Below are positions 37,333 through 49,808 of a stretch of 64,000 bases of DNA, piece by piece (position 1 is the first letter of the stretch; the number at the start of each line of letters is the position of its first letter). The stretch spans positions 246,501 through 310,500 of the forward strand of contig CANTUR010000057.1 of the NCBI GenBank assembly GCA_947683625.1, read 5' to 3'. A program made the position numbers and the translations under genes. The notes beneath the pieces are model-generated. The model was not told the DNA's origin. It worked only from the letters and a program-made list of their open reading frames with translations, and ran no database searches. Source of the stretch: Mallotus nudiflorus. Taxonomy: Eukaryota; Streptophyta; Magnoliopsida; Malpighiales; Euphorbiaceae.

Positions 37333-37866
37333 GTCAAAGACAAAAAGAAAAGAGAGAGATATAAAGGGGAAATAGACCTAAGGGAGCCAATAATACCAGA
37401 GGGAATAAAAGATCAATAATCAAAACAATGAAAGCAAAGATACTCAAAATCTTTATGAAAGTCATTTCATTTTTAAAGATAAAAACCATTTCCAAGAAGA
37501 ATTTATACATGAATATAAATTTTACAAGTATAAGCATAATTGATAGTTATGCATAAATAAAAAAAAATTCATGTCATATATAAACAAAGGAAACAAAACA
37601 AGTCTTTTTATCATGAGGACAAAACTAGTCACACTTACATTGTTATTATGCATGCATAAAATTTTTTTGTGAAATAAATTCAAATCAAATAAAATTAATA
37701 CAAAGATTATGCAAATGGGAAATATAATATATCATGTATATGAAGTAAAATTTTTAAAGCAAATACTTTTAAAAAAATATATATACATGACGATAAAAAT
37801 AAATTTTTTTTTAAAGCACATGATCACATAAGAATCCAAACATCAATTCATCAATTTAACAAGTGA

Positions 37867-39171
37867 TCAAGACAAGCTTGAGCCATCAATCATACCAAGT
37901 TCATACTTAATAAAATTCAATCTTTCCTCATAAAGAGGCTTGGTAAAGATGTCTGTTAATTGATGATTAGTATCAACAAAATCAAGAAAAATATCATCAT
38001 TTTGCACATGATCACGCAAGAAATGATGTCTAATGTCAATATGCTTAGTTCTAGAATATTGAATGGGATTTTTACTAAGGTTTATAGCACTTGTATTGTC
38101 ACATTTAATTGGAATGTGATTAATATCAATGCTATAGTCCAAAAGTTGTTATTTTTGCCATAGAACTTGGGTGTAACAACAACTAGCCGCCACATGTTCT
38201 GCTTCAGTGGTGGATAAGGCAACCGAAACTTGTTTCTTACTAAACTAAGAAACTAAGCAATTTCCTAAAATTTGACAAGTTCCGGAAGTGCTTTTTCTAT
38301 CTAGTAAGCTACCGGCAAAGTCAACATCAGAATAACTAATCAAGTCAAATGAAGAACTCTTAGGATACCAAAGTCCTAAATGCATTGTACCACAAAGATA
38401 TTTGAAAATTATTTTAATAGCATTCAAATGAGACTCTCTAGGACTTGATTGAAATCTAGCACACAAGCAAGTAGCAAACATAATATCGGGTCTATAAGTG
38501 GTTAAATAAAGAAGGGATCCGATCATATCTCTAAATCACTTTTCATAAACCAGTTTGTCATTCTTATCCTTGTTGAGTTTGGTTGTGGTGCTCATTGGAG
38601 TTTTTCTTGATTTGGCTCCATCCATTTCAAACTTCTTGAGAATGTCCCTTCCATATTTGGTTTGATTAATGAAAATCCCATCTTCACATTACTTGATTTG
38701 AAGTCCAAGAAAGAACTTGAGTTCTCCCATCATACTCATCTCAAATTCTCCTTGCATTAGCTTAGAAAATTCCTCACACAAGCAATGGTCAGTAGCACCA
38801 AAAATAATATCATCAACATAAATCTGAACAATTAATACATCATGCTTGGATTTCTTTATGAAAAGAGTTATGTCAACCTTTCCTTTAAAGAAACCTTTCT
38901 CTAGTAAAAAGTTACTCAATCTTTCATAACAAGCTCTTGGAGCTTGTTTCAATCCATATAATGCTTTTGACAATTTAAAAACATGATTTGGAGAGTTAAA
39001 ATTTTCAAAACTCGAAGGTTGTTCAACATATACCTCCTCTTCAATAAAACCATTTAAAAATGCACTTTTAACATCCATTTGATAAAATTTAAAATCCATG
39101 TATGATGCAAATGCAAGTAGCATCCTAATAGCTTCTAACTTGCAACGCGGCAAAGGTTTCATCATAATCAA
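37867..39171 (-). pseudogene. copia reverse transcriptase and RNase H remnant
   Basis: In one minus-strand frame with stops: reverse transcriptase with FKFYQMDVKSAFLNG, ALYGLKQAPRACYE and catalytic YVDD in IYVDDIIFGA (38689-39171); the connection region with GSLLYLTTYRPDI (38245-38526); and RNase H with DNTSAINLSKNP and HIDIRHHFLRD (37867-38142). Stops between the three stretches break it. This frame differs from the integrase frame upstream, so at least one frameshift lies at about 39171-39503. Confidence 0.92.
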
Positions 39172-39502
39172 TGCCTTCCTCTTAATTATATCCTTTAGCT
39201 ACTAGTCTAGCTTTGTTCCTAGTTATGACACCTTATTCATTCATATTATTTCTAAACACCTATTTAGTGCCTATAATAGGATGATGTTTAGGTCTAGGAA
39301 CCAAGGTCCAAACCTTATTTCTCTCAAATTGATTTAACTCTTCTTATATAGCAAGGACCTAAAATTCATCACACAAAGCATCATCAATATTTTTGGGTTC
39401 AATTTGAGAAATGAAGGATAAATTAATGGTAGACTTTAATTGAGATCTAGTAGTTACCCTTTTTGTAGTGTCACCTATAATGAGGTCTTGAGGGTAAGCT
39501 TT

Positions 39503-40973
39503 CTAAAATTGCCAATCCTTTGGATGTTCATCCTTCAAAGTAGGTTGAGATGTCTCCTCATTTTCCTTTTTGCTTGGATCTTTAAGTTCCAAAGGTTTAC
39601 TAGCATTTTCTTCTTGTGTTTCCATAATCTCATTGTCACCTACAAGATCATCAACACTGTAAACATCCTTTCTAGGATCAAGTGAGTTTGATTCATTAAA
39701 TACCACATGCATTGACTCTTCAACTACTAGAGTTCTCTTATTAAAGACCCTATATGCTTTTCTAGAGATGGAATAGCCTAGAAAAATTCCTTCATCGGCT
39801 TTGGAATCAAATTTTCTAAGATTATCCTTGGTGTTCAATATAAAGCACTTGCAGCCAAATACTCTTAGATATGATATTTTAGGTTTTCTATTGTTCCATA
39901 ACTCATAAGATGTTTTATTTAAAATTGGTCTTTTGAAAACTCGGTTTGAAATATAACAAGATGTGTTAACGGCTTCTACCCAAAAGTATAAAGGCAAATT
40001 ATACTCATGAAGTATTGTTCTAGCCATTTCCATAAGAGTTCTGTTTTTCCTTTCAACTATCCCATTTTGTTGAGGGGTTCTAGGGGATGAAAATGTATGA
40101 GAAATACCATTTTCATTACAATAGTTTTTCAAAAATTCATTTTCAAATTATATTCCATGATCACTTCTAATGGATGAAATATAAAATCCTATTTTTTTTA
40201 ACTCTTTTTGAAAAATTTTCAAAAGCTTTAAATGCATCATTCTTATGAGTAAGAAAACATACCTAAGTGTATCTAGAGTAGTCATCAACCAATACATAAG
40301 CATAGTGCATTCCACCAAGACTAGTAACTCTAGTTGGTCCAAATAAATCTATATGTATAAGTTCAAGTGGCTTAGAGGTGGACACTACATTTTTTAAATT
40401 AAATGAGGACTTGGATTGTTTTCCCTTTTGACAAGCATCACAAGGTTTATCTTTAGTGAATTCAAGCTTAGGTAAACCAATTATAAGTTCATGTTTACAA
40501 AGATCATTCAGAAGCTCAAAATTTGCATGTCCTAATCTTCTATGCCATGTTCATATGTCATGGGAGATAGACACTAAGCATTTTATGTCTTTGTTATCAA
40601 TTTTATTCAAATCAATGACATAAACATTTTCTACTCTTTCACTACTAAAAATAATTTTATTTTCATCAAGACTACTAACAAAGCAAATTTTAGAATAAAA
40701 AGTTACTTTATTTCCCATGTCACATAATTGACTTATACTAAGCAGATTGTATTTAATACCATTAACAAAAAACATATGATGTATAGATAAGGATTGAGGA
40801 TTACCTATTTCTCCAATACCAATGATTTTTCCTTTTGCATTATCTCCAAAAGTAACATGTCCTCCATCCTTAGCATCAAGTTTGTTGAATTGCTCTTTAT
40901 CTCTTGTCATGTACCTTGAACATCCACTATCGAGATACCACTTTCTTTTTGTTCTTGTGGATTTCAAGCACAT
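39503..40973 (-). pseudogene. copia protease and integrase remnant
   Basis: The first stretch (40551-40973) has the protease motif WYLDSGCSRYMT and a pre-integrase region with NLLSISQLCDMG. The next coding stretch (39503-40342) is in another frame: it has lost its normal reading at 40200-40342, returns at SSIRSDHG followed by a stop at 40145-40147, then runs as integrase core with TPQQNGIVERKN and YELW. Two frame changes and several stops make it inactive. Confidence 0.9.
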
Positions 40974-40987
40974 CTACACAGTACAAT

Positions 40988-42934
40988 TTAAGTGTTCTTT
41001 TGGACCCAAACCTTTCTTGGTCTAGGTTGGTTAGTTTCAAGATAATCTGTAGGAAGTAAATTCATATGCAGTCTTTTATAGAAGCACACATTATTAGTAT
41101 GTCCTTTGATCATGCAATAAGAATATACAATATTTTCAAATTTATTCCTCCTAGGATGAAATGCTTTCTTAGTGTGTGCAACATGCCTTTGGTGTTGTGT
41201 GTATCTCTTATTATTTTGTGTCATCAAGTGAGACATGCATTAGCAATAGTGATGTATATTTCAATAATTTTGTGTAACATATTTATGTGCATTGTATTGT
41301 GTAGCATGCCTATTATAATTGTATCTAATGTACATATAAGCATGCTTGGGTTTAGGTACTCTAGTTTAAGCCTTACCTGTTTTTGTTAATGAAGGATGAA
41401 TCTCATGAGACTTTTCCTTGCTATTTAACACATGAGATCTTTTAGCTTTGAAAGCTTGAGTCTCATTTGATTTAGTGGTTAAAGGAGTGGAATCATGTGA
41501 AGCTTTTACAAAATTAATATATGATGAAGATGATGAAGTCATTTGATTCTTATATCCAATTCCATGAGTATCTCTATAAAATTTTTTAGAGTCTAGAAGA
41601 CTATCTAAAGTTTCTTTTCCTCTCTTAAATTTAGTAATGGAATTTTTTAATTCTAAGACTTCCTTGGAAAGCTTATGATTTTCATCATTTGCTTTTTTAA
41701 GTTGATCTTCTAAAGAATTAGAAGATTTAGCATTACTAACTAGTTTTTCATTTGATGCAACAAGTTTAGCAAAATCAATTTTTAAACATTCAAAATCCTT
41801 ATTTAAGCTAGTTAACTCATATTTATATTGTTTCTTCTTAGATAACAAAATCTTGCATTTAACAAGTAATTTGCTCATGATAGAGCTCTCATCATCATCA
41901 TCATAATATTCATCACAATCATCAAAGGAAAAATAAGAAGTGGATGGTGCCTCATTTTTGTTTTCAATGGCCATGAAGTAAAGATTGACAACTTCTTGTT
42001 GTACCTCTTCCTCTTCGGATTCGGAAGAATCATCCCAAGTAGCTTTGAATGCCTTCTTCTTATCTTTTGCTCCCTTGCTTTTAAATTTGAGTTTGGGACA
42101 TTCACTTATAATGTGTCCCAGTTTCTTGCATTTATAGCAAGTAACCTTTTTTATTTTCTTCTTCCCATCTCCTTCGAACTTCTTATTGAAGTCCCTTGTT
42201 CTTGAGAAGTTTTTCTTTCTCAAAAACTTCTTGAAGTTCTTAGTGAGCATGGAAATGTCACTATCTTTATCACTAGAATCTTTGATGCTTTCCTCTTCAC
42301 TATCTTCTTGAAGAGCATTTAGAGTAATGCTCTTTTTCTTTTCTTCTTTCTCTTCTTGTTCTTCACCTCTTTGCTTGATAATGAGCTCATGTGTTAAGAG
42401 CTTACCAATGAGCACATCGGTTGATAGGGTGGAGAGGTCTTGAGCTTCCTCAATTGAAGTAACACGAGATTCCTAATCCTTCATAGGTAGGATTTTTAGA
42501 ATCTTGTTGTTTACTTCTTCCTTGGAGAAATATTTTCCAAGTTTCTTGAGGGTTGTGAGGAGAGCATTGAGATGATTTGTCATCTCTATGATTGATTCAT
42601 AAGGCTTCATTTTGAAGAGTTCATATTCATACATATAACGTTGAACCTTCTTACTTCTTACTTGAATGTTGCCTTCGTAGTGGTTTTTTAAGGTCTCCCA
42701 CATTTCTTTGGCCGACATACAATGTTAAAGCTTGCCTCCTTCTTCTCTTGTCATTGAAGAGACTAGAGTAATCATAGTCTTTTTATTTTTATGATTTTCT
42801 TCCTTTTGATTAATACTCCATTGGCTTCTTACAAGAGTAGTTACCACACCATCAATGATAGTTGTAGGTTGTTCCCAACCTCTTAGAACAATGCCCCAAA
42901 GTTTAATGGAATCACAATTAAGATATAATTCCAT
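40988..42934 (-). pseudogene. copia Gag remnant
   Basis: One minus-strand frame with internal stops (42719-42724 region, about 42470, and after 41366). It contains CDSIKLWGIVLRGWEQP near the start, the EMWETLKNHYEG Gag segment (42473-42718), a Lys/Glu-rich stretch, a CCHC knuckle CYKCKKLGHIISECP (about 42098-42142) and a long Lys/Asp/Ser-rich tail that may form coiled coil. I could not fix the original start. Confidence 0.88.
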
Positions 42935-43049
42935 TTTGAATTTCCAATGTGGATAGTCACTACCATCAAAAAATAGTTTAAAAGAAGAGATGTTTTATGA
43001 TTCACTCCCCATGATCTTGTATTCTAGCAATGAAGTACCTAGAATTCAA

Positions 43050-43061
43050 GCTTTGATACCA
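43050..43061 (-). other. primer-binding site of the copia element
   Basis: On the minus strand TGGTATCAAAGC lies two bases after the 5' LTR end, the usual site for initiator methionine tRNA with one base changed. Confidence 0.88.
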
Positions 43062-43063
43062 AA

Positions 43064-44557
43064 TGAAAAGAGTCCTAGAGGGGGGGGTGAATAGGACTAT
43101 CAAATAAAAATGAGAAACTAAAAGAATTCTTTGCAAGAATTAAATAGAAGTTGAGAAGGAAGAATGAAGAACACAAAGATTTAAGGAGTTCAGATTCAAC
43201 AACAATCCTATGTCTCCACCTAACTTATCCCTAAGTTAGGATTTTTAATCACCCACAATCTTATTCATAGGATTGAGATTATACAGGAGTTTTATGGCTC
43301 ACTCTTATAACCTTACAACATGAGTTTTCAAGGCTCACTCAAAAAATAAAAACCCAGGTGTTTCAATGGATAACACTTAAACCAATTCCTTTAGAAATAA
43401 ACTCACTTCCCTTATAATCTAACCCAAGATTTAAGATGAAGAGAAATTCTATTTCTAACACACACCCAACTCTCTCAAGAGTTATACAAATAAAGAATTA
43501 TTTAAGAGAATTTGAGAGCTCAATGAATGCTTAAGAAATAATGAATGATAAACAAGTTTCTTAACTTTCATTTAGCTTTAGAGGTATTTATACTAAAAAA
43601 TATGGCTGTTGGAGGTGCAAATGATGTGTCCAATATTTATATTTTGAATTATTGAGACTGATGCTATTAGACAGCTATTAATGGATTGAAACCGTAATTG
43701 GATCCTAAAGACGTTTTAATTTATCCACACTTTCTTCAAAAAGCTATAGATATTTTAATTATCTTTCCATATCAATTTGAATCACCTAAATTTGACTTCT
43801 GTAGCTCAAGATATGTCCAAAATACTAAGGATTGTGCAATCTGTAATGTAGACTATGGTTAGACAGCTATACCCAAATTGAAGCCATGATTTTCTCTTGA
43901 ATAAATTTGAATTTGCCCATACTTTCTTCATAAAAGCTATATATATTTGAATTATCTTTCCATATCATTTTGAATCACCTAAATTTGACTTCTGTAGCTC
44001 AGGATATATCCAAATTACTAAGGGTTGTGCAATCTGAAATGCAAAATACTGTCAGACAGCTATACACAAGTTGAAGCCGTGATATTCTCCTTAATAAATT
44101 TGAATTTGCATATATTTTATTCATGAAAGTTGTAGATATTTGACTTATATTTTCATAACATTTTGAATCACCTTAATTGGATTTCTGTAACTCAAGATAT
44201 GTCCAAAACACTAAGAGATGTGCAGTCTAAGATGACAGATATATACGTGAATTTCAACTCAAAATTTTCCTAACCAAATGAACTTGAATTTTGACAAATA
44301 AGACCAATTCAGAAAGCTCAAGATGTCTACTTCAAATGTTAAGAAGCTCATTTTCTCATTTAAGAGCTCTAAAGATGTCAAAAGCCTTCTTGAATCTTAG
44401 AGGTTCAATTTTCCTGAAATGTCATTATTTATCCAAAAGTGTATATGCTTGGTATATGTATGGTATATAATTCCCTGCACACTTAATTGAAATTATTAGT
44501 ATAAAAATTATTTGTCAAAGTCCAAAATTTAGAGTTTAATCATGCAAATGGTCAACA
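43064..44557 (-). repeat. copia 5' LTR (1494 bp)
   Basis: Pairs with 35282-36706 and keeps the three tandem units, decayed in the first two. It includes about 67 bp missing from the other LTR (about 43645-43715). Confidence 0.93.
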
Positions 44558-46195
44558 ATTTATTTTATAAATAAATGTCTTTTATGCTTTTATTGTGTAA
44601 ATAAATTAATTTTGGGTATTTAAATGGAAATTAAATTGTGAATTGTGAAATTGGTTCTCGGTTGGGCATAAAGTGTAGTTCGGGGACCAACCTGAGATTT
44701 GGAGTTGTTGCCAGTATTTGAAGTGTTTTTCTGTGCATGATTGACTCTACTTTTGTAGAGAGATGTCTATTTTATAAAGGAGACTATGCCGAATTTTTGA
44801 TAGATTTATCGTAAAATGTGATATCGGGTCAAGTTTAGTAGAATCGTATTTTTAATCAAGTCTCTCCTTAAAAATCTAGAATTTATAGGATTTTCATTTT
44901 TAATTATATTTTTATTTATTTTTTCTTTAGCCACACCTCCAGTCTAGTCAATAGGTCAGGGTCAAGTGTGACTGCGTAGAGGAACACATTTAACTTGTAA
45001 GTTAATAATTGAACTATGTGTAAGATATTTTATATTAAATATAAATTCATTGATTGTGATAAAAATGGGAGAATTTATTAAATATAAATATAAATATATT
45101 TTATATTAAATATAAATTCATTGATTGTGATAAAAATGGGAGAATTTATTAAAAGAATTATATTATTATAAAATATAATTGAATTAAATTTTCCTATTAT
45201 TTGTTATGGTTATATAATCCTATTTTTATTAAACTTTCATATGATTAGTTAATTGTTATTTTATTTTATTGTAATCTTCCTTATTTTATTTACTTTTATT
45301 TATTTTAAAATGAATTACAGTAGAATGAGTTATTTGATGGGTTTCATCAGGACCATGTGTGCACCAGTAGGATTGAGAGTGTGTATTGGTGGTTATAAGG
45401 CTCAGTAATGTTTTGCTCTTGGGCATGATTTTGTGAGATTGTATATAAGACTCGATGATACTTTGCTCTCGAACATGATTTATAATTTATTAGGGCTGAT
45501 AGCTTGGTGATGCTTTGTTCTTGGGAACTGCAAGTAAATATTGGTTTAAGTGATTTGATTGCAGCTGGTAGCTTAGTGGATGCTTTGCTCTCGGGAACTA
45601 GTAGTCTTTGAGTTATAAGAGAGCCAAAAGATTATTAGAATTATAGATTAGGGTTCTACTTGATTTTCTTATAAAAATAATTTCAATACTTTATTTCGGT
45701 AGAAGAGGATCTCAATAAATCAAATGGTTTAAATTATAAGTTATAAATTTTATATTTTTATAAAATATATTTTTAAAGGAGATTTTCACAATATATACAT
45801 TTTTTTTATTAATTTACTCAGTGAGGTTTGACTCCCCTCAATTATTTTTTTAGTATCTTGGGAGTCATTAGTTAGTCCGTTTTTTTTACGCCGGGATTCT
45901 TCTTCTCTGACTATTTTATATAGGTCCATATAACATGTGTTATTATATATTTGAAATCTAGAACATCGCAGTAGTAGTAGTTAATTGTTTTATTATATGT
46001 TATAAATTATTACCAATATTAAAGATTGTTTTGGATATTATGTTATTTGTGTTGTTTATTTTATTTAAACATTTCATTTAATTATTGAGCATATTTTATT
46101 GTAAAATTTTCTTTAAAGTTTACTACGGTTTCAGAAACTTTATGTTTTCTCATTCTCTAGTGCTGGTGATGTACCCTCGAGTTCGAGTCATGACA

Positions 46196-46332
46196 CTAAT
46201 GCATAAGCATTCTTAGCTAATTCAGGCTATTGGGGAATTACTACATCGTGCATGAGAGGTTAAGCTAGTGCACATTTACCGGAAGGCAAATCATGCTGCA
46301 GATTCCATGGTAGAGTTGTCTAAAGCACTAGT
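46196..46332 (+). pseudogene. LINE RNase H-like domain, part 2
   Basis: Continues the domain split at 21685. After the target duplication CTAAT the frame reads on through LIQAIGELLHRA, a stop, EVKLVHIYRKANHAADS and MVELSKAL, the standard end of plant LINE RNase H domains. It is cut at 46332 by the next solo LTR. The A of HAADS remains; two in-frame stops (46222-46224 and within the region after LLHRA) confirm it is dead. Confidence 0.85.
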
Positions 46333-49300
46333 TGTAATATCCTGAGTTTTTAAATATTTTTAAACTGCATCAGGATATGCAGTATTAATAATTTTTATAG
46401 ATATTTATGATATTTTTATGAGTTTGATATTTATTAAAGCTTATTTTAATTATTTTATATTATTTTAAGTATTTTACGTAAAATTTTCTGGGAATTGTAT
46501 TTTCGAAAAAATTGACATGTAAATAATTTAATACTAATTATTTTGATTATTTTTACGAATTTGCATGAACTCATATATAATTTTTAAGTACTAAATAAAA
46601 TGTATATATGTGTATTTATATAAATTAATTAGGATTTAATTAATTACCTTAATTTTATTATTTAGTTTAATATAAATTAATTAATTATAAGTGTATAAAT
46701 TATTAAATATAATAAAATATTTGTGTGGTAAGAATTATTTGTGTGTGGGAATATATATATTATTATAATAAAAGTGTGGATATATATATATATATATATA
46801 TATATTTATTTATTTATTTAGCAAAATTATAAAGTTTGTATTATTTACCAAAATGCCACTCGGTCTTCTCCTTCATCCCCGATCGGTTTTCCATCATTTT
46901 TGACGTTTGTAACTCGGTTTTCTTGCCTTCGGTGTGCCTCTCCTCCTTCCTCCTCCCTTGCCAGCCATTCCCGATGCCTGAAGCTCCCTATTTCGATGAG
47001 TTTTGACCGATTTTTCTCAAAGAAGCCGAAAATCGATCAAGCTCCGATCGATGTGATTCTGGCCACCAAAATCGACACCGCTGGTCTCTATCTTCTCCTT
47101 GAGCTCTGGTGAGTGTGATTCCAAGCTTTTTTTTCACTAAAAATGGTCTAGATTTCCCTAGGTTTCGATTTTGCAATTTCAGCCTATTAGGGTTCTTGAA
47201 ATTTTTTAGCTTCAATTTGATTGATTCATTAAAAATTCCTTCAAAAACTTTGATCCTGGAACTCAATCTACATGCTGTAATTTTTGTAGAATTTTTGGAA
47301 TTTATTTTGATTTTTGGGAATTTTTGATTATTTTATTAATATTTTCTAATTTTCAAAAATTAATTAATTAAATTATGAAATTTTGTTTTATGGTAATTAT
47401 AGGTGTTGAAATGAATTATAGAAATTTATTTGTAATTTTTGTGAATTTTTATATATTTATTTGGAATTTATTAAGTTTATGTAATTTTGAAAAATAGGGT
47501 TAATTATATTTTTAAGTGAAATTAATTGGTTAATTGAGTATATTTATTGATATTATTGAATTATATTTTGATAAAATTAATTTTGATTAATTATATTAAT
47601 TTTGGATTTATTTTAGTAAATATATATATATAGGGGTATTTTGGTAATTTTATACTAAATTGGCTAAAAATGTAATTAAATTAGTTTTAATAGTTATTTA
47701 AGGTATAAAAATTATTTCTATAAATTATTTAGTATTTTCAACTAATTAAAACTATTTTTCGTAAATTATTTTCAAATTATATGTATATTATATGATTTTT
47801 CTAAATAAATGAGTTTTTATTGGTTTTTAACATGTTTTAGGGTTAATTAAGTAAATTGGATTGAAAAAATATATTTTCATTATATAAGGGTATTTTTGGT
47901 ATTTTATGAATATTCTGTGAATTGTGAACCTTGGTCGGTGTATTGTAGTTTGGAGTCCGACCGAGGGATTGTGGTTGTGTTTTGTGTGTATTTTGAAGTG
48001 TGTTTTCTTTGCAGGACCGACTCTACTCTTTGAGTAGAGAGATGTCCGTTTTACAGGGGAGGTTCTGCCGGATTTTCGATAGAATTCTCATAAAATGTGA
48101 TATCCGGTCGAATTCTGATTTTAATTCTGTGTTTAATATTCTAAATTGAGTTTTTAGGATATTTCGTTAGATTTATTCTGATTTTTGTTGTCGTTTGTTT
48201 GTTTAGTTGCGCCGAGACCGAGGCCTAGGGGACCAAGCCCATCGGACCCATCTCGAGGAGTGCAATAATAGTGAGTTGTTATTATATATATATATATGTT
48301 CTAGGATGCATGATTTTAGAAATGTATGATTTATTTTGATAAATATGCATAAATGATTTAAGTATTACTTAGGTTTACTTTTGGTATATTTTCAAACTAT
48401 ATGCATGTTTTATTAATAAATTGTTCTTAAAATGTTTTTAGGTTTATTTATGGTTTATTTCTAGTTTATTTTGTAATTAAATTAAATTTATTTGAATTAT
48501 ATATACTCAAAATATACCTGGTTTACTTTTGGTATATTTTTAGTATATATACAGTTTATGTTGCTGTTTATTTCAAATTCATGCATCATTTATTTTTATG
48601 AATGTATGTTTTATATTTAAAATGAAGGATATTAATAGAACGTGCTACCTAGTGGGCAGCACTAGGACCGAGTACGTACCGATATGCTGATAGCATTTAG
48701 GCTATATCACTAACCTATTTGTGGATATTAATTGGATTTGATTAATTGATGTGTGAGATATGATTTGGGAGTGTGATTGCTAAAGCTCGGTTGACCAAGT
48801 GTCTCGGGGCCAATCACATTGACAGTCAAACTGCTGGAGTTCGGTTAACTTAGTGTCTTGGGGCTAGTTTACTGTCCACATGTAATAAGTGAATATATTT
48901 GGAATAAGTGAGCTTGTATGGCTAGAGTGTTGTTTAACACTGTTTGAGGTTGCGATTTGCTAGGGTTCTATTTGATACTTCATAAACAGTGATTTTCAGA
49001 AAATATATAAAAATGATTTTGTTGCATCTGTGTGTAATTGTCTGTATATATATTTATTATATATACTATTGAATGTGTGCATTGTCATTTAGTATGCATA
49101 TATATATATTATAACGATTCACTCAGTGAGTCTGACTCCCCTTCGTTGACTATTTTTCAGGAGAGTCATCGTCTTCGGACCTCAGTAGCAGACCCATACG
49201 CCGGATTTCTTTCGCCCCGGCTTCATTATGTAAACTGCTTATTTGAGTTTTATTTTATAATCTAGACACTGCAGTAGTTATAAAATTGTTAAAGGGGTTT

Positions 49301-49567
49301 TGTACTATATTGTATGAGTTGTATATTTTAAGGATTTGAACTGGTTTGTATTCAAAGTTTATTATATATGTAAGATGAGTTGTTGGTTTAAATCCCGTAG
49401 TGGATTATTATTTAATTATTTATGATTTTATTTCCGCTGCATAATATTATTTATGTTATTATTATTACTGCATGTTTTATTTTATTTTTAGGCTTGCTAC
49501 GGGTTTCAGATTCAAAAAAATTCCCATTCCCTAGTTCCCGTCATGGTCTCTATTTTGGGTCGTGACA
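46333..49567 (+). mobile_element. solo LTR of the gypsy A family (3235 bp)
   Basis: Begins TGTAATATCC and ends CGTGACA. Flanks CTAGT (46328-46332) and CTGGT (49568-49572) are a target duplication with one change. The length is close to the LTRs of A and the whole sequence aligns with them, including block 1 (48021-48097), block 2 (48771-48876) and block 3 (49127-49184). There is no internal region. It interrupts the LINE pseudogene. Confidence 0.93.
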
Positions 49568-49629
49568 CTGGTAGTATTTTAGGAGCTATGGATGCCACTT
49601 TGCCACATATACCTTTCAATCTTAAAAAA
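49568..49629 (+). pseudogene. LINE tail, part 3 (probable)
   Basis: Sequence after the solo LTR should continue the LINE 3' end. It reads open for about 20 codons (GSILGAMDATLPHIPFNL) and then reaches an A-run (49625-49631) and a different dispersed repeat. I infer its identity from position, because the residues are too few to recognise. Confidence 0.5.
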
Positions 49630-49808
49630 ATTAGACCCCACAATTCCACATCACCAACAATTAACTGATGTTTGGGCCAACATTAGAAGCATGGTATTTT
49701 TGGCCTTTTTTTCACATGTCCAGGTTTGCTTTTTAAAAAAAGTTTTTTTAGGGTTCAATGTCAACTTTGGATCCGAGTTCAGGGTCCAAATTGCACCTTT
49801 TTCCTGAA
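49630..49808 (+). repeat. dispersed non-coding repeat, copy 2
   Basis: Reverse-complement match to 16014-16187, with GGTCCAAATTGCACC, CAACTTTGGATCCGAG and a T-run in the middle. Its relation to the neighbouring LINE end is not clear. Confidence 0.7.

Larger units (their letters stand above)
35282..44557 (-). mobile_element. Ty1-copia retrotransposon, Sirevirus-like, inverted (9276 bp)
   Basis: LTRs lie at 35282-36706 (3' LTR) and 43064-44557 (5' LTR), starting TGAAAAGAGTC and ending GTCAACA on the plus strand. The target duplication ATTTA is perfect (35277-35281, 44558-44562). Coding order on the minus strand is Gag, protease, integrase, reverse transcriptase, RNase H, which defines Ty1-copia. 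LTRs of about 1.4-1.5 kb, a CCHC Gag and repeated polypurine-like tracts before the 3' LTR fit the Sirevirus (SIRE/Maximus) lineage. No envelope-like frame is seen between RNase H and the 3' LTR. In the first 175 aligned LTR bases I count about 15 differences, so it is not recent. Confidence 0.93.
21686..46195 (+). mobile_element. degenerate Ty3-gypsy element B, containing three later insertions
   Basis: The 5' LTR starts TGTAATAATC (21686) and the 3' LTR ends TGACA (46195). Flanks are CCAAC (21681-21685) and CTAAT (46196-46200), a target duplication with two C/T differences. Internal parts are a primer-binding site (28947-28958), decayed gag-pol (29121-33944), and a 3' LTR from 34008 whose first bases mutated from TG to TA. 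Insertions inside are a LINE fragment (21991-22413), a solo LTR (24373-28227) and a copia element (35282-44557). After subtracting them both LTRs are about 2.9-3.0 kb. It is related to A but diverged and clearly older. Confidence 0.93.
34008..46195 (+). repeat. 3' LTR of element B, interrupted by the copia element
   Basis: LTR sequence at 34008-35281 and from 44558 (plus a repeated ATTTA) to 46195 joins to about 2.9 kb. It keeps the splice-like blocks and hairpin units, more decayed than in the 5' LTR. It follows the purine tract AGGAGGGAAGA (about 33996-34006). Confidence 0.9.

Noticed and set aside
41066..41389. 107-codon plus-strand frame in the copia element
   Set aside because: Shadow of the minus-strand Gag to protease region.
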